A stretch of 64,000 nt of DNA from Myxococcales bacterium. GTDB lineage: Bacteria; Myxococcota_A; Polyangia; Polyangiales; Polyangiaceae. The notes under the pieces were generated by a model, which was not told where the DNA came from, made no database searches, and worked only from the letters and a program-made list of their open reading frames with translations. Shown here in pieces: positions 1 to 9,448 of this stretch; position 1 is the stretch's first letter, and every line of letters begins with the position of its first letter. Location: positions 186,001 to 250,000 of the forward strand of contig CANJCO010000001.1 of the NCBI GenBank assembly GCA_947473045.1. The letters are read 5' to 3'. The translations under genes were made by a program, and so were the position numbers.

Positions 1-352
1 TGCTCGCGTCCCGAAACACGGCATGCTTTTGGTGCAGCTCGAGCCACGAGATCGCGAACAGGCTCTTCAGCAGCGACGGATGCTCGTGGTTTTCGTGCCA
101 GATGCTGTCGATCGCGGGCTGCAGCACCGCGTCGGCTGGGCGCTTGAAGAGCAGCTCGAACCAGCGCGCGTACTCGGTGCCCGCTCGGAAGTAGAAGCCC
201 TCATCGCGCGGAAATCCGAGGTCGCGCGCTGTGGCGAGCAGCCACGCAACGTAGCCGACGAGCAGCATGGCGCCCACGAGGTGATCGCGCGCTCCGACGG
301 GGCCGGAGGGCAGCATCGCGCGTACTTTTGTCATGATGCTTCGGTCGCTCAT
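1..352 (-). CDS. Glycosyltransferase-like membrane protein, N-terminal part (runs off the left edge)
   Basis: The frame starts at the ATG complementary to 350-352 and stays open to base 1, giving about 117 residues without a stop, so the 3' end is missing. The protein has a hydrophobic segment at about residues 28-45 (LVGAMLLVGYVAWLLATA), then DEGFYF and further on HENHEHPSL. An acidic residue just after the first helix followed by a His/Pro loop is typical of ArnT/PMT-type (GT-C) enzymes that use a polyprenyl-linked sugar. That family link is an inference from two motifs and topology. The start overlaps the stop of the upstream gene by ATGA, so the two are probably translationally coupled. 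Confidence 0.6.
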   Translation of the reverse strand, partial: MSDRSIMTKVRAMLPSGPVGARDHLVGAMLLVGYVAWLLATARDLGFPRDEGFYFRAGTEYARWFELLFKRPADAVLQPAIDSIWHENHEHPSLLKSLFAISWLELHQKHAVFRDAS

Positions 353-1380
353 CGGGTGTCGGCCTCGAAGCAGTACTGACGCGCGCTCGCGCTCTCGGAC
401 GAAATCTCGACGGTGAGCTCGCCGGTCTGCCCGTCGAGGTCGGCTGTGTCGGCCTCGAAGCCCTTCCAGCCGTCACCGTCGCGGTGCACGTAGCGCCCGA
501 GCACCCGCTCGCCCACTTTGAAGACGATCGTCACCGGCGTGCCCGTCCGATCACGCTCGGCGTGCACCGAGATGGCGTGATGGCCGTGGAGGGCGCGGCC
601 GAATTTTACCTCGTCGAACACCACGCGAACGGCGGCGTTGCCTCCCGGCGGCGGCGCGAAAAAGCACTGGTGCGGCACGTAATCGAGGTCGGGCAAAATC
701 GTCAGCGCCACGAAGCTGCCCCCCGCGCACATGAAGCGATCGGCGGCCACGCCCGGCCCGAACCCGATGTTGCCGGTCTGCGAGCTGCCGCGCTGGCGCG
801 CACACGCCGAAGCCCCCGCGCCGCCCTCTGTGCGAAATACACGCATCTTGCCGCTGGCCATGTGACGCACGAGGTCGTCCTTGAGCGCTACCGGCGCGGG
901 ATTGGCGAGCGTCGTCAGCTCGAAGGGACCCACCTTGCGGCGCTCCAGGGCCGCCCATCCCGCCAGATCGGTCGCGTGCTTGCCCCGCATCGAGACTTCG
1001 ATGGCGCGGGGGAAGCGGGAGGCGTCGGGGCGCGCCTCGCGTTCGATCGACAGCAGCTCGCGCCCCAGCTTCTGCCTCGCGAGCGGGTCGACCCAGTCGG
1101 GCGCGACCACGATGAGATCGCCCGGCCTTGACAGCGCCGTCAGCTCGCCCCGCAGCCGCGTCCAGTCCGCGTCGCTCGGCGCGCTCCGGGTTTGTACGAG
1201 GTGGAGCGCCAGCTCGACGAGTCCGAGCGCGGGCACCAGGGCGAACGCCCACTTCGCCGCCGCCCACCGGCCTGCGCGCGGCGCTGCGGAGGTCGTCACG
1301 GCGGCGATCGCGTCCGGCGCGCCAGCGTCCACCGGGACATTTTCGGAGCCGGCGTCTGTTTGCTCGGGGGCGTCGTTCAA
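349..1380 (-). CDS. Membrane-anchored protein of unknown function
   Basis: This 343-residue protein has a short acidic N-terminus, one transmembrane segment near residues 45-65 (WAFALVPALGLVELALHLV), and a long exported region containing six Cys. I recognise no catalytic motif. It lies directly upstream of, and overlaps by 4 bases, a glycosyltransferase-like gene on the same strand, so the two may act together in envelope glycan work. The ATG at 1380 lies about 60 bases from a divergent membrane-protein gene. Start choice is fairly secure because the hydrophobic segment would be lost with later starts. Confidence 0.6.
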   Translation of the reverse strand: MNDAPEQTDAGSENVPVDAGAPDAIAAVTTSAAPRAGRWAAAKWAFALVPALGLVELALHLVQTRSAPSDADWTRLRGELTALSRPGDLIVVAPDWVDPLARQKLGRELLSIEREARPDASRFPRAIEVSMRGKHATDLAGWAALERRKVGPFELTTLANPAPVALKDDLVRHMASGKMRVFRTEGGAGASACARQRGSSQTGNIGFGPGVAADRFMCAGGSFVALTILPDLDYVPHQCFFAPPPGGNAAVRVVFDEVKFGRALHGHHAISVHAERDRTGTPVTIVFKVGERVLGRYVHRDGDGWKGFEADTADLDGQTGELTVEISSESASARQYCFEADTR

Positions 1381-1440
1381 AGCCGCGGCAGCTTACATCG
1401 AACGCGCGGCATCCCCCACCCAGAACGCACTTCGTGTAAC

Positions 1441-2952
1441 GTGCGCGCCGTGCGCCGACCGCCGTGGCTGACCCTCGCCAACCTGTTTTATCTGGGTGTG
1501 GCCGTGCTTGCGTCCGCGCCCGCCTGGATCGTCAAGTACCCGCCGCTGCAGGACATGCCGTTTCACGCGGCCACGATCCGCGTGATTCACTCGTTTGGCG
1601 ACGCCACGTTCGGGTTCTCGCGGTTCTTCGATCTCAGCCTTTTTTCGACCCAGTACGTTCTTTACTACCTGCTCGGCAGCGGGCTTTCCTACGTAGTGGG
1701 CGTCAAGCTCGCCAACGTGCTGCTGATGAGCGCCTACCTCGGGGGCACCCCGCTGGCCATCCGCCAGCTGCTGCGCGCGATGGGCAAGGACGAGCGGCTG
1801 AGCATCCTCGTGGTTCCTGTGCTCGTGAACGTGATGTTCACGTTCGGGCTGATGCCGTTCGTGCTCGGCATCCCGTTTATTTTCCTCGGGCTCGCGGCGG
1901 CGCTCCGGCACTTCGAGCGACCGACGCGCCGAACGGCGATCGTGCTCGGGCTGCTGGCGCTCGCGCTGTTTTTCTCCCATGTTTTTGCCTTCTTCATGTT
2001 CGGCGTGGGCTTCGCGCTCATGTTCCCGTGGCCGCGGGTAGAGCGCTGGCTCGTGTCTGCGGCGCCGGTCGCGCCCGCCCTGCTGCTGGTGGTGTGGTGG
2101 ACGAAAACGAGCAAGGCGGGGCAGGCCTCGTTCGGCGCCCTGAAGGGCCCGCTCGAGCACGTCCCGTATGGCCAGGCGCTGTCGGGCGCCCAGCAGTGGA
2201 TGCTCGACGTATTCCGCGACGACACCGACGAAGTGGTCGTCATCGCTTTCGGCGTGCTCGTGGTCGCGATCGCGGGCCTGTCTTCGGGGTCGATCGACCG
2301 GAGCAAGCCCGCAGCGCGCTGGTACGGGCTGCTGCCCGCGCTGTGCGTCGCGCTGTATTTTCTCATGCCCGGCGACCTCGGGCCCGTGTGGCTGTTTGCG
2401 CAGCGATTTCCGTCCCTCGCCCTCATCTCGCTCGTGCCGGCGCTGCGCATGCCGTCGGGTGCGCGGGGTTGGGTGACGACCGCGGCCATGCTCGCCCTCG
2501 CCGCTCACGCCACCGTCAACACGTGCAAACACTTCATCGAGTTTCAGAACGAGGAGGTCGGCGACATCGACGCGGCGGTGGCCGCGATCGAGCCGGGCAA
2601 GCGCACCGCGGGCCTCATCTTCGACAGCGGGTCGCGCGTCATGAACTGGGCCCCGTTTCTGCACTACGTGTCGTGGGTGCAGGTCGAAAAAGGCGGGCTC
2701 GTACAGTTTTCGTACGCAGACTGGGCGCACTGGCCGTTTCATTACAAGCGCGGGCAGTTCCCGCCGCCCGGCACGGCGACCGACGCGCCCACCCGCAAGC
2801 GGTGGGAGTGGACGCCGGAGCAGGTTCCCATGAGCGAGCTGTATCCGTACTACGACTATGTTTTGGTGCGCGGCGCCGGATTTCGGCCGCCTCCGGGCAC
2901 GTTTCACAGCGTATTTCGCGGTGAGCGCTGGACGGTCTTCGCGCGCGACTGA
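1441..2952 (+). CDS. Polytopic membrane protein, possibly GT-C-like
   Basis: About 503 residues, most of them in hydrophobic helices, with roughly ten membrane segments followed by a soluble C-terminal part of about 130 residues. Early motifs such as YPPLQDMPFH after the first helix recall polyprenyl-phosphate sugar transferases, but no family signature is decisive. The reading frame is open well upstream, into the start of the divergent gene. The GTG at 1441 (or the one at 1450) is preferred because it directly precedes the first positively charged residues and helix and avoids overlap with the divergent gene. The neighbourhood of membrane glycosyltransferase-like genes supports a role in envelope glycans. 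Confidence 0.6.
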   Translation: MRAVRRPPWLTLANLFYLGVAVLASAPAWIVKYPPLQDMPFHAATIRVIHSFGDATFGFSRFFDLSLFSTQYVLYYLLGSGLSYVVGVKLANVLLMSAYLGGTPLAIRQLLRAMGKDERLSILVVPVLVNVMFTFGLMPFVLGIPFIFLGLAAALRHFERPTRRTAIVLGLLALALFFSHVFAFFMFGVGFALMFPWPRVERWLVSAAPVAPALLLVVWWTKTSKAGQASFGALKGPLEHVPYGQALSGAQQWMLDVFRDDTDEVVVIAFGVLVVAIAGLSSGSIDRSKPAARWYGLLPALCVALYFLMPGDLGPVWLFAQRFPSLALISLVPALRMPSGARGWVTTAAMLALAAHATVNTCKHFIEFQNEEVGDIDAAVAAIEPGKRTAGLIFDSGSRVMNWAPFLHYVSWVQVEKGGLVQFSYADWAHWPFHYKRGQFPPPGTATDAPTRKRWEWTPEQVPMSELYPYYDYVLVRGAGFRPPPGTFHSVFRGERWTVFARD

Positions 2953-3004
2953 GCGGCGCGTCGTAGACGGACGCGGAGCCTTGTATTAGGGTGCGCCGAC
3001 GCTC

Positions 3005-3409
3005 ATGGCTCAGGCAAAAACGATCACGAAGCGCGCGCTGGGTCCCGGCGATGCGGGGCCGACCGTCCTGTCGGCGAGCGTTCGCATCCGCGGCCGGCTC
3101 AGCGGTGAAGGCGACGTCACCGTCGAAGGCTCGATCGAAGGCGCAGTGAGCGTCTCGGGAGAGCTCTTCGTCGCCGAAGGCGCGACCGTCCTGTCGGCCG
3201 AAGCGCTTGAGGCCGGCTCAGCTACCATTGGCGGCCATGTCGAAGGCGGCATCAGCGCCGGCGGCGCCGTTCATCTCACGGCTTCATCCCGCGTTCGTGG
3301 AGACCTCAAGGGCTCCGAAGTCAGCATCGAGGAAGGCGCTGAGTTCGCCGGTCGAATCGACGCGATCTTCGATTTGCCCGCAGAGCTCGGCGGCGTCCGC
3401 GGTCGCTAG
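3005..3409 (+). CDS. Bactofilin (first of three)
   Basis: A 134-residue protein whose core is the bactofilin right-handed beta-helix, seen as regularly spaced Gly and short hydrophobic strands (VRIRGRLSGEGDVTVEGSIE). Bactofilins polymerise without nucleotide into cytoplasmic filaments that scaffold polar or chromosome-linked structures. It has an N-terminal basic tail and a short C-terminal tail. Two further bactofilins follow at once on the same strand, so this is the head of an operon. The arrangement resembles the bacNOP cluster of Myxococcus xanthus, but I cannot assign individual orthology. Confidence 0.9.
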   Translation: MAQAKTITKRALGPGDAGPTVLSASVRIRGRLSGEGDVTVEGSIEGAVSVSGELFVAEGATVLSAEALEAGSATIGGHVEGGISAGGAVHLTASSRVRGDLKGSEVSIEEGAEFAGRIDAIFDLPAELGGVRGR

Positions 3410-3440
3410 ACACACCCGTTTTTCAGGAGAACACAGACAC

Positions 3441-3755
3441 ATGGCGAGCACGGTCATCGGCGCAGGCATCACGATCGAGGGCGAGGTCGTCGCAGAAGAC
3501 GAGATCGTCGTGCAGGGCACCGTTCGCGGCAAGCTCCACGGCAAGGATCGGGTGTCGATCGAGGCTGGCGCCGTGGTCGAAGCCGATGTGGTCGCGGGCC
3601 CCCTTCAGGTGGCTGGCTCGCTCACGGGCAACGTCAGCTCGCACGACCGCGTTGATTTGCAGCCAGGCGCCCGCGTCATCGGCAACGTGAAAGCCACGCG
3701 CATCACGATCGCCGACGGCGCGCAGTTCAAGGGCAACGTGGACATGGACGTGTGA
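3441..3755 (+). CDS. Bactofilin (second of three)
   Basis: A 104-residue protein that is almost purely the bactofilin beta-helix, with short N- and C-terminal tails. The repeated strand pattern is clear in ITIEGEVVAEDEIVVQGTVR and the turns after it. The ATG at 3441 is chosen over an upstream in-frame start because AGGAG lies at 3426-3430 and the longer form would add a non-bactofilin leader inside the previous gene. It sits 31 bases after the first bactofilin and one base before the third, consistent with co-translation and possibly co-polymerisation. Confidence 0.92.
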   Translation: MASTVIGAGITIEGEVVAEDEIVVQGTVRGKLHGKDRVSIEAGAVVEADVVAGPLQVAGSLTGNVSSHDRVDLQPGARVIGNVKATRITIADGAQFKGNVDMDV

Positions 3756-3756
3756 G

Positions 3757-4380
3757 ATGACGACAGGAAAGTCAGTCATCGGGCCGGGCGCCCGCGTCAA
3801 AGGGCGCATTTTCGGCGACGAAGACCTCGACATCGAGGGTCGCGTCGAAGGCGAGGTTCAGGTCGGCGGCGACGTGCTCATCGAGGCCACCGGCCTCGTC
3901 GCGGCCAACGTCAGCGCGAGCGTTATCACCGTGCGCGGCGCGGTCAGGGGCGACCTCGTCGCGCGCGAAGCCGTGCGCCTCGAAGACGGCGCGCGCGTGG
4001 TGGGAGACCTCCGGGCCCCCCGCATCGCGATCGCGCCCGGTGCGCTGGTTCGCGGACATGTGCAGACCGGATCGGCGCCCGCCGAAACGCCCGCTGCTCG
4101 CCGGGTTGCGGCTGCGCCCGCGAGGGTCACGCCTGCGGCCCGGCCCGCGCCCGTGGCGCCGGTTCGCGCTGCCCCGCCCGCTGCCATGCCGGTTCGCGCT
4201 CCGGCGCCCGCGCCGAAGCCAGTGGTCGCGCCCGCGCCCGCGCTCGCGCCTGCCGTCGCGCTGAAGGCCCCGGCCCCTGCCTCCGCGCCGGCTGCGGTTG
4301 CTCCGAAGACCCCTCCGCCGCCCGTCGTGCCCGCCCTGAAGAAGGGCGCAAAGGGCGCGATGAACAAGAAAAAGGCCTGA
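3757..4380 (+). CDS. Bactofilin with Ala/Pro-rich C-terminal tail (third of three)
   Basis: The first 110 or so residues of this 207-residue protein form the bactofilin core. They are followed by about 90 residues of Ala/Pro/Val low-complexity sequence ending in a Lys-rich tip (KKGAKGAMNKKKA). In myxobacteria, bactofilins with long tails recruit partners, and the basic end here could bind an acidic partner or DNA; that is inference. The start is one base after the stop of the previous gene. pyrE begins one base after its stop, so all four genes are probably one transcript. Confidence 0.9.
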   Translation: MTTGKSVIGPGARVKGRIFGDEDLDIEGRVEGEVQVGGDVLIEATGLVAANVSASVITVRGAVRGDLVAREAVRLEDGARVVGDLRAPRIAIAPGALVRGHVQTGSAPAETPAARRVAAAPARVTPAARPAPVAPVRAAPPAAMPVRAPAPAPKPVVAPAPALAPAVALKAPAPASAPAAVAPKTPPPPVVPALKKGAKGAMNKKKA

Positions 4381-4381
4381 A

Positions 4382-4930
4382 TTGAGCGCGCGTGCCGAGC
4401 TCCTCGAGCTGCTCCGCGACCGGTCGTTTGCTCGCAAGCGCGTGGTGCTCGCCTCGGGAAAAGAGAGCGATTTCTTCATCGACTGCAAGCAGACGGTGCT
4501 CAGCGCCGCGGGCCACCGCGCATCGGGCGAAGTGATGCTCGAGGCGGTCGTGGCGATGGGGCCGTGTGATGCGGTCGCCGGGGTCGAGCTGGGCGGGTGT
4601 CCGCTCGCGAGCGCGGTGTCGCTCACGAGCTGCGCAAGCGGCTCTCCGCTCGATGCCATTTACGTTCGCAAAGAGGCCAAGGATCACGGCAGCAAGCGGC
4701 AGCTCGAAGGCGACGCGCACTTGCGCAAGGCCGCTCGCGTCACGCTGCTCGAAGACGTCGTGACCACAGGAGGCTCGACGCTCAAGGCCGTCGAGAAGCT
4801 CCGCGCAGCGGGCTACGACGTCGCGTTCGTGGTGGCGCTCGTCGACCGCCAGGAAGGTGGCCGCGAGGCGATCGAAGCGGCGGGCCTCGTCTTCACTTCG
4901 ATCTTCACGCGCGCTGATTTCATGGACTGA
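4382..4930 (+). CDS. pyrE: Orotate phosphoribosyltransferase
   Basis: A 182-residue enzyme that joins orotate to PRPP to make orotidine monophosphate in pyrimidine synthesis. The N-terminal FARKRVVLASGKESDFFIDCK is typical of PyrE, and the PRPP-binding loop appears as VTLLEDVVTTGGSTLKAVE. Length is close to the usual size. The start is a TTG one base after the bactofilin stop, because no ATG or GTG lies before the conserved N-terminal sequence. Position at the end of a cytoskeletal operon is unusual and says nothing direct about bactofilin function. Confidence 0.93.
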   Translation: MSARAELLELLRDRSFARKRVVLASGKESDFFIDCKQTVLSAAGHRASGEVMLEAVVAMGPCDAVAGVELGGCPLASAVSLTSCASGSPLDAIYVRKEAKDHGSKRQLEGDAHLRKAARVTLLEDVVTTGGSTLKAVEKLRAAGYDVAFVVALVDRQEGGREAIEAAGLVFTSIFTRADFMD

Positions 4931-5031
4931 GCTTCCGGCAGCCGCGCCGGGCTCGGCGTGGGCAGGGTCGCTCGTTTGCCGTCGCCAGCGCGAAAAGCGG
5001 GAGTACACTGGCGCCTTCCGAGGAGAGCTCC

Positions 5032-5880
5032 GTGCAAGGCAAGCGCATCGACATCTTGAGCGACTCGACGGGTGAGACGGCCGAGAAGGTCGTGCGCGCG
5101 GCGATGTTGCAGTTTCCCCATACGGGCGCGATCATCCGCCTTCACACGCGTATTCGCACGAAGGAAGCCGCGCGTCCGATCCTCGAGCACGCCGCACGCG
5201 AGGGCTCCCTCGTCGTGTTCACCGTGGTGAGCCCCGAGCTCCGCGAGTTCATCCACGCGTCGAGCTACGAGCTTAAAATCGAGGCGCTCGACCTCATCGG
5301 CTCGCTTATCGGCAAGCTTGGCACGTTCCTCGATCGCCAGCCGATCAACATGCCCAGCGCGATGCTCCCGCTGTCGGACGAGTATTTTCGGCGCATCGAG
5401 GCGGTCGAGTTCACCGTCAAGAGCGACGACGGCAAGGAGCCGCGCAACTTTCGCAAGGCCGACATTCTGCTGGTCGGCGTGAGTCGCACCTCGAAAACGC
5501 CGCTGTCGACGATTCTCGCGCAGCGTGGGCTCAAGGTCGCCAACCTGCCCATCGTGCTGGGCATTCACACGCCGCCCGAGCTCGAAGAGGCGCCCCAGGA
5601 TCGCGTCGTCGGGCTCACCATCGAGATCGGCCAGCTCGTCGAGATTCGCAAGGCGCGCCTCAAGCAGCTCGGCATGCCGGTCGACGCGGGCTACGGGCTC
5701 ATCGATCAGGTCAAGCAGGAGCTCGACTACGCACAGTCGATCTTTCGAGCGCATCCGAGCTGGCCCGTCATCGACGTGACCGGACGCGCCATCGAAGAGA
5801 CGGCCGTGATCGTGCTCGAATCGCTCAAGGAGCGCGACGACGCCGCGAAGCAGGCCCGCGCGAAGCTCGTCTCCGGCTGA
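5032..5880 (+). CDS. Pyruvate, phosphate dikinase / PEP synthase regulatory protein (DUF299)
   Basis: A 282-residue bifunctional kinase/phosphorylase that uses ADP to phosphorylate a Thr of PPDK or PEP synthase, switching it off, and removes the phosphate with Pi. It matches the family along its whole length: the N-terminal ILSDSTGETAEKV, a P-loop-like GVSRTSKT at residues 149-156, and the QRGLKVANLPIV segment. The start is GTG at 5032, preceded by GAGGAGAG at 5020-5027. Whether the target here is PPDK or PEP synthase cannot be told, since neither gene is in the window. Confidence 0.92.
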   Translation: MQGKRIDILSDSTGETAEKVVRAAMLQFPHTGAIIRLHTRIRTKEAARPILEHAAREGSLVVFTVVSPELREFIHASSYELKIEALDLIGSLIGKLGTFLDRQPINMPSAMLPLSDEYFRRIEAVEFTVKSDDGKEPRNFRKADILLVGVSRTSKTPLSTILAQRGLKVANLPIVLGIHTPPELEEAPQDRVVGLTIEIGQLVEIRKARLKQLGMPVDAGYGLIDQVKQELDYAQSIFRAHPSWPVIDVTGRAIEETAVIVLESLKERDDAAKQARAKLVSG

Positions 5881-5883
5881 GCT

Positions 5884-7293
5884 TCACGACTTGCCGAGTT
5901 TTCGCAGGCGCTCGCGCTCGAGCGCCGCCTTCGCGATAGCGTTGACCTCATCGCGCCCCATCTTGATGGTCTGATCGTCGAACGATATGGCCGCGGCTTC
6001 GGCCTCCGCGCGCCTGGCCTCGAGCCGCTCGATGTCTTCGGGGCTCAGGCGTTGCGTGCGGTCCGCGCTCCCTTCGCTGAAATCGGCAGGCGCGGGGGCC
6101 TGTAGCGCGCGCCTCGTCGTCGTGGCTCCGCCGTCGTCATCGGACATGACCTCGCCTGAATCGACGAAGCTGATCGCGACGCTTCTCGGAGCTTCGATGG
6201 GCAGCGGCGGCGGCCGGCCAACGCTCACCGCGCCGCGCGCGCCAGCGCCTTCGCCCGAACGACGCGCGTTGAGCTCGAGCAGGGCTTGCCGCAGCTCGGC
6301 TGCGCTCGCGAAACGCTCGTCGCGCGCCCGCGCCATCGCCCGGTGCACCACGCGCTCCAGCTGCGCCGAAACATGCGGCGCGACGCTTCGCAGCGGCGCC
6401 GGCGTTCCGGTCAGAATTTGCATCAGCAGGGCGTTGTAATTCGGTCCGGCGAACGGGCGTTTGCCCGCGAGCACCTCGTACATGACGACGCCGCACGCAT
6501 AGACATCGAGGCGGCCGTCGAGCTCGCGGTCGCCGCGGGCCTGCTCAGGGGCCATGTAGTAAGGCGTGCCCATCACCATGCCCGCCTTGGTGAGCGTCTC
6601 GTCGTCGAAGTCGTGTCGACCGCCGGGTGAGGTCAACATCTTCGAGACCCCGAAATCGAGCAGCTTCACGATCGACGGACACCCCGGGCGCTGCGACAGG
6701 AAGATGTTCTCGGGCTTGATGTCGCGGTGCAAAATGCCGCGCTCGTGCGCTGCGATCAGCCCTGACGCGACCTGCGCGAAAATGTCGACGCCCTCGGCCT
6801 GCTCCATGTGACCGAGCACGCCGGCCCGCGCCGAGAGCGTCTGACCCGACAGGCGCTCCATCACGATGTACGGGCTGCCATCGGGCAGCTCGCCCATGTC
6901 GAAGACTTCGCAAATGTTGGGGTGACCGATGCTACCGACCGCGCGCGCCTCCTGATGAAAGCGCTTTACGGTGACAGCCTTTTTGGCCTGCGCCGGATGC
7001 AGCACCTTGATGGCCACCATTCGCCGCATGCTCAGCTGCTCGGCCTCGAACACCGAGCCCATCCCGCCTTCGCCCATCAGCCCGCGAACCCGGTACTTGT
7101 TGTCGATCGTGGCGCCGATGAGCTCGGCGCGAGAACCTGGCCGGTTGGCGCCTACACTTGTGACCTCCGCCCCGCGCGGGATCACGAGCCCGGCGCCCGC
7201 AGGTGGCAAGGGCCTCCCCGTGAGCAGACACGTGGTCGTCCCCACGGGGTGGGGCCGGTTGCAGTGCGGGCACTGAAGAGCGCGCGTTGTCAT
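5884..7293 (-). CDS. Hanks-type Ser/Thr protein kinase with N-terminal Cys motif
   Basis: A 469-residue cytoplasmic kinase. Visible elements are the Gly-rich loop MGEGGMGSVF, the ATP-binding Lys at about 96 (VAIKVL), HRDIKPEN at 189-196 and DFG at 213-215, all intact, so it should be active. The N-terminus carries CPHC (Cys 8 and 11) and a further Cys at 22, which may be a small zinc ribbon. There is no transmembrane segment, unlike many myxobacterial kinases. The tail of about 130 residues after the kinase domain has no motif I know. ATG at 7293 is preferred to an upstream TTG at 7323. Confidence 0.88.
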   Translation of the reverse strand: MTTRALQCPHCNRPHPVGTTTCLLTGRPLPPAGAGLVIPRGAEVTSVGANRPGSRAELIGATIDNKYRVRGLMGEGGMGSVFEAEQLSMRRMVAIKVLHPAQAKKAVTVKRFHQEARAVGSIGHPNICEVFDMGELPDGSPYIVMERLSGQTLSARAGVLGHMEQAEGVDIFAQVASGLIAAHERGILHRDIKPENIFLSQRPGCPSIVKLLDFGVSKMLTSPGGRHDFDDETLTKAGMVMGTPYYMAPEQARGDRELDGRLDVYACGVVMYEVLAGKRPFAGPNYNALLMQILTGTPAPLRSVAPHVSAQLERVVHRAMARARDERFASAAELRQALLELNARRSGEGAGARGAVSVGRPPPLPIEAPRSVAISFVDSGEVMSDDDGGATTTRRALQAPAPADFSEGSADRTQRLSPEDIERLEARRAEAEAAAISFDDQTIKMGRDEVNAIAKAALERERLRKLGKS

Positions 7294-7436
7294 GGTCGTC
7301 CAGCGCGTGATCGTAGCGCACAAGAAGCCCGGCGTCGCACGATCGCCCTCGCCCGTTTCCGGCGGCGCTCACTTTCGCTATAAACCGCCATCGCTCGGGC
7401 GGCTCGCCCGGGCCTCGACCCAACGGAGTCCACACC

Positions 7437-8617
<1,181 letters not shown>

Positions 8618-8618
<1 letters not shown>

Positions 8619-9448
8619 TGCTTCGGCCGCGGGAGCTGTCGCGCGACCTCGCGCTCTTCGCTGCGAGGACGCCGACGCTCCCGCCGGCGACGCACACCAA
8701 CAGCTATGCGCTGGGCGCGCGCGAGGTGCTGCTCGTCGAGCCTGCCTCGCCTTACGACGACGAGCAGCGCGAGTGGCTGGCGTGGGTCGAAGGGCTGCGC
8801 TCGGCGGGACGCACGCCCGTCGGCATCCTCGCCACGCACCACCACGTGGACCACATCGGGGGCATCGAGGTGCTCGCGCGCGAGACGAAGCTGCCGCTGT
8901 GGATGCACGTGGCCACGGCCGCGCGCCTCGGTGGATGCACGCCAGGGCGGCTTCTGCGCGACGGCGACGAAATCATCCTGGGCGACGCGCGCTGGGTCGC
9001 GCTGCACACGCCCGGGCACGCGGCGGGTCACATATGCGTGTATCATGCAGACAGTGGCGCCATCGTGCTGGGCGACATGGTCGCCAGCGAGGGCACCATC
9101 GTCATCGCGACCGCAGATGGCGGCGATATGGCCACCTACCTCGAGCAGCTGCGACGTCTCGAAGCGCTCGCGCCGAAGCTGGGACTCCCCGCGCACGGCG
9201 AGCCGATCGACGATCCCTGCGCGACGTTCCGTCGCTATCTCGCCCACCGGCAGGCGCGTGAGGCCAAGGTCATCGCGGCGCTGCGCGCTTCGCCGCGCGC
9301 GACCGTAGAAGCGCTCGTGCCCTCGGCGTATGCAGACACGCCGGCGGAGGTTTGGCCGATCGCAGCGCTGAGCCTCGAGGCCCACCTCGCCAAGCTCGTG
9401 GCGGAGGGCGCAGCCGCCGAAGCGGGCGGTCACTACTGGATGAAGTAA
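8618..9448 (+). CDS. Metallo-beta-lactamase-fold hydrolase
   Basis: A 276-residue hydrolase with the metal-binding motif HxHxDH at His74-His79 (THHHVDH), the downstream GHAAGHICVYH metal ligand segment, a further Asp in VLGDMV, and a C-terminal helical domain like LACTB2 or glyoxalase-II relatives. The ATG at 8618 shares one base with the thiolase stop, which fixes the start and suggests co-expression. A thioester hydrolase role next to a thiolase is a reasonable guess but is not shown by the sequence. Its last 16 bases overlap the end of the convergent prepilin peptidase gene. Confidence 0.85.
9039..9049. repeat. TGYANNNTRCA site (TGTATCATGCA)
   Basis: Inside the MBL-fold hydrolase gene; read as GTG TAT CAT GCA, next to a rare ATA. 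Confidence 0.55.

Noticed and set aside
1192-1440. Upstream extension of the membrane protein at 1441
   Set aside because: The extra 83 codons overlap the divergent gene and have Arg/His-rich shadow composition.
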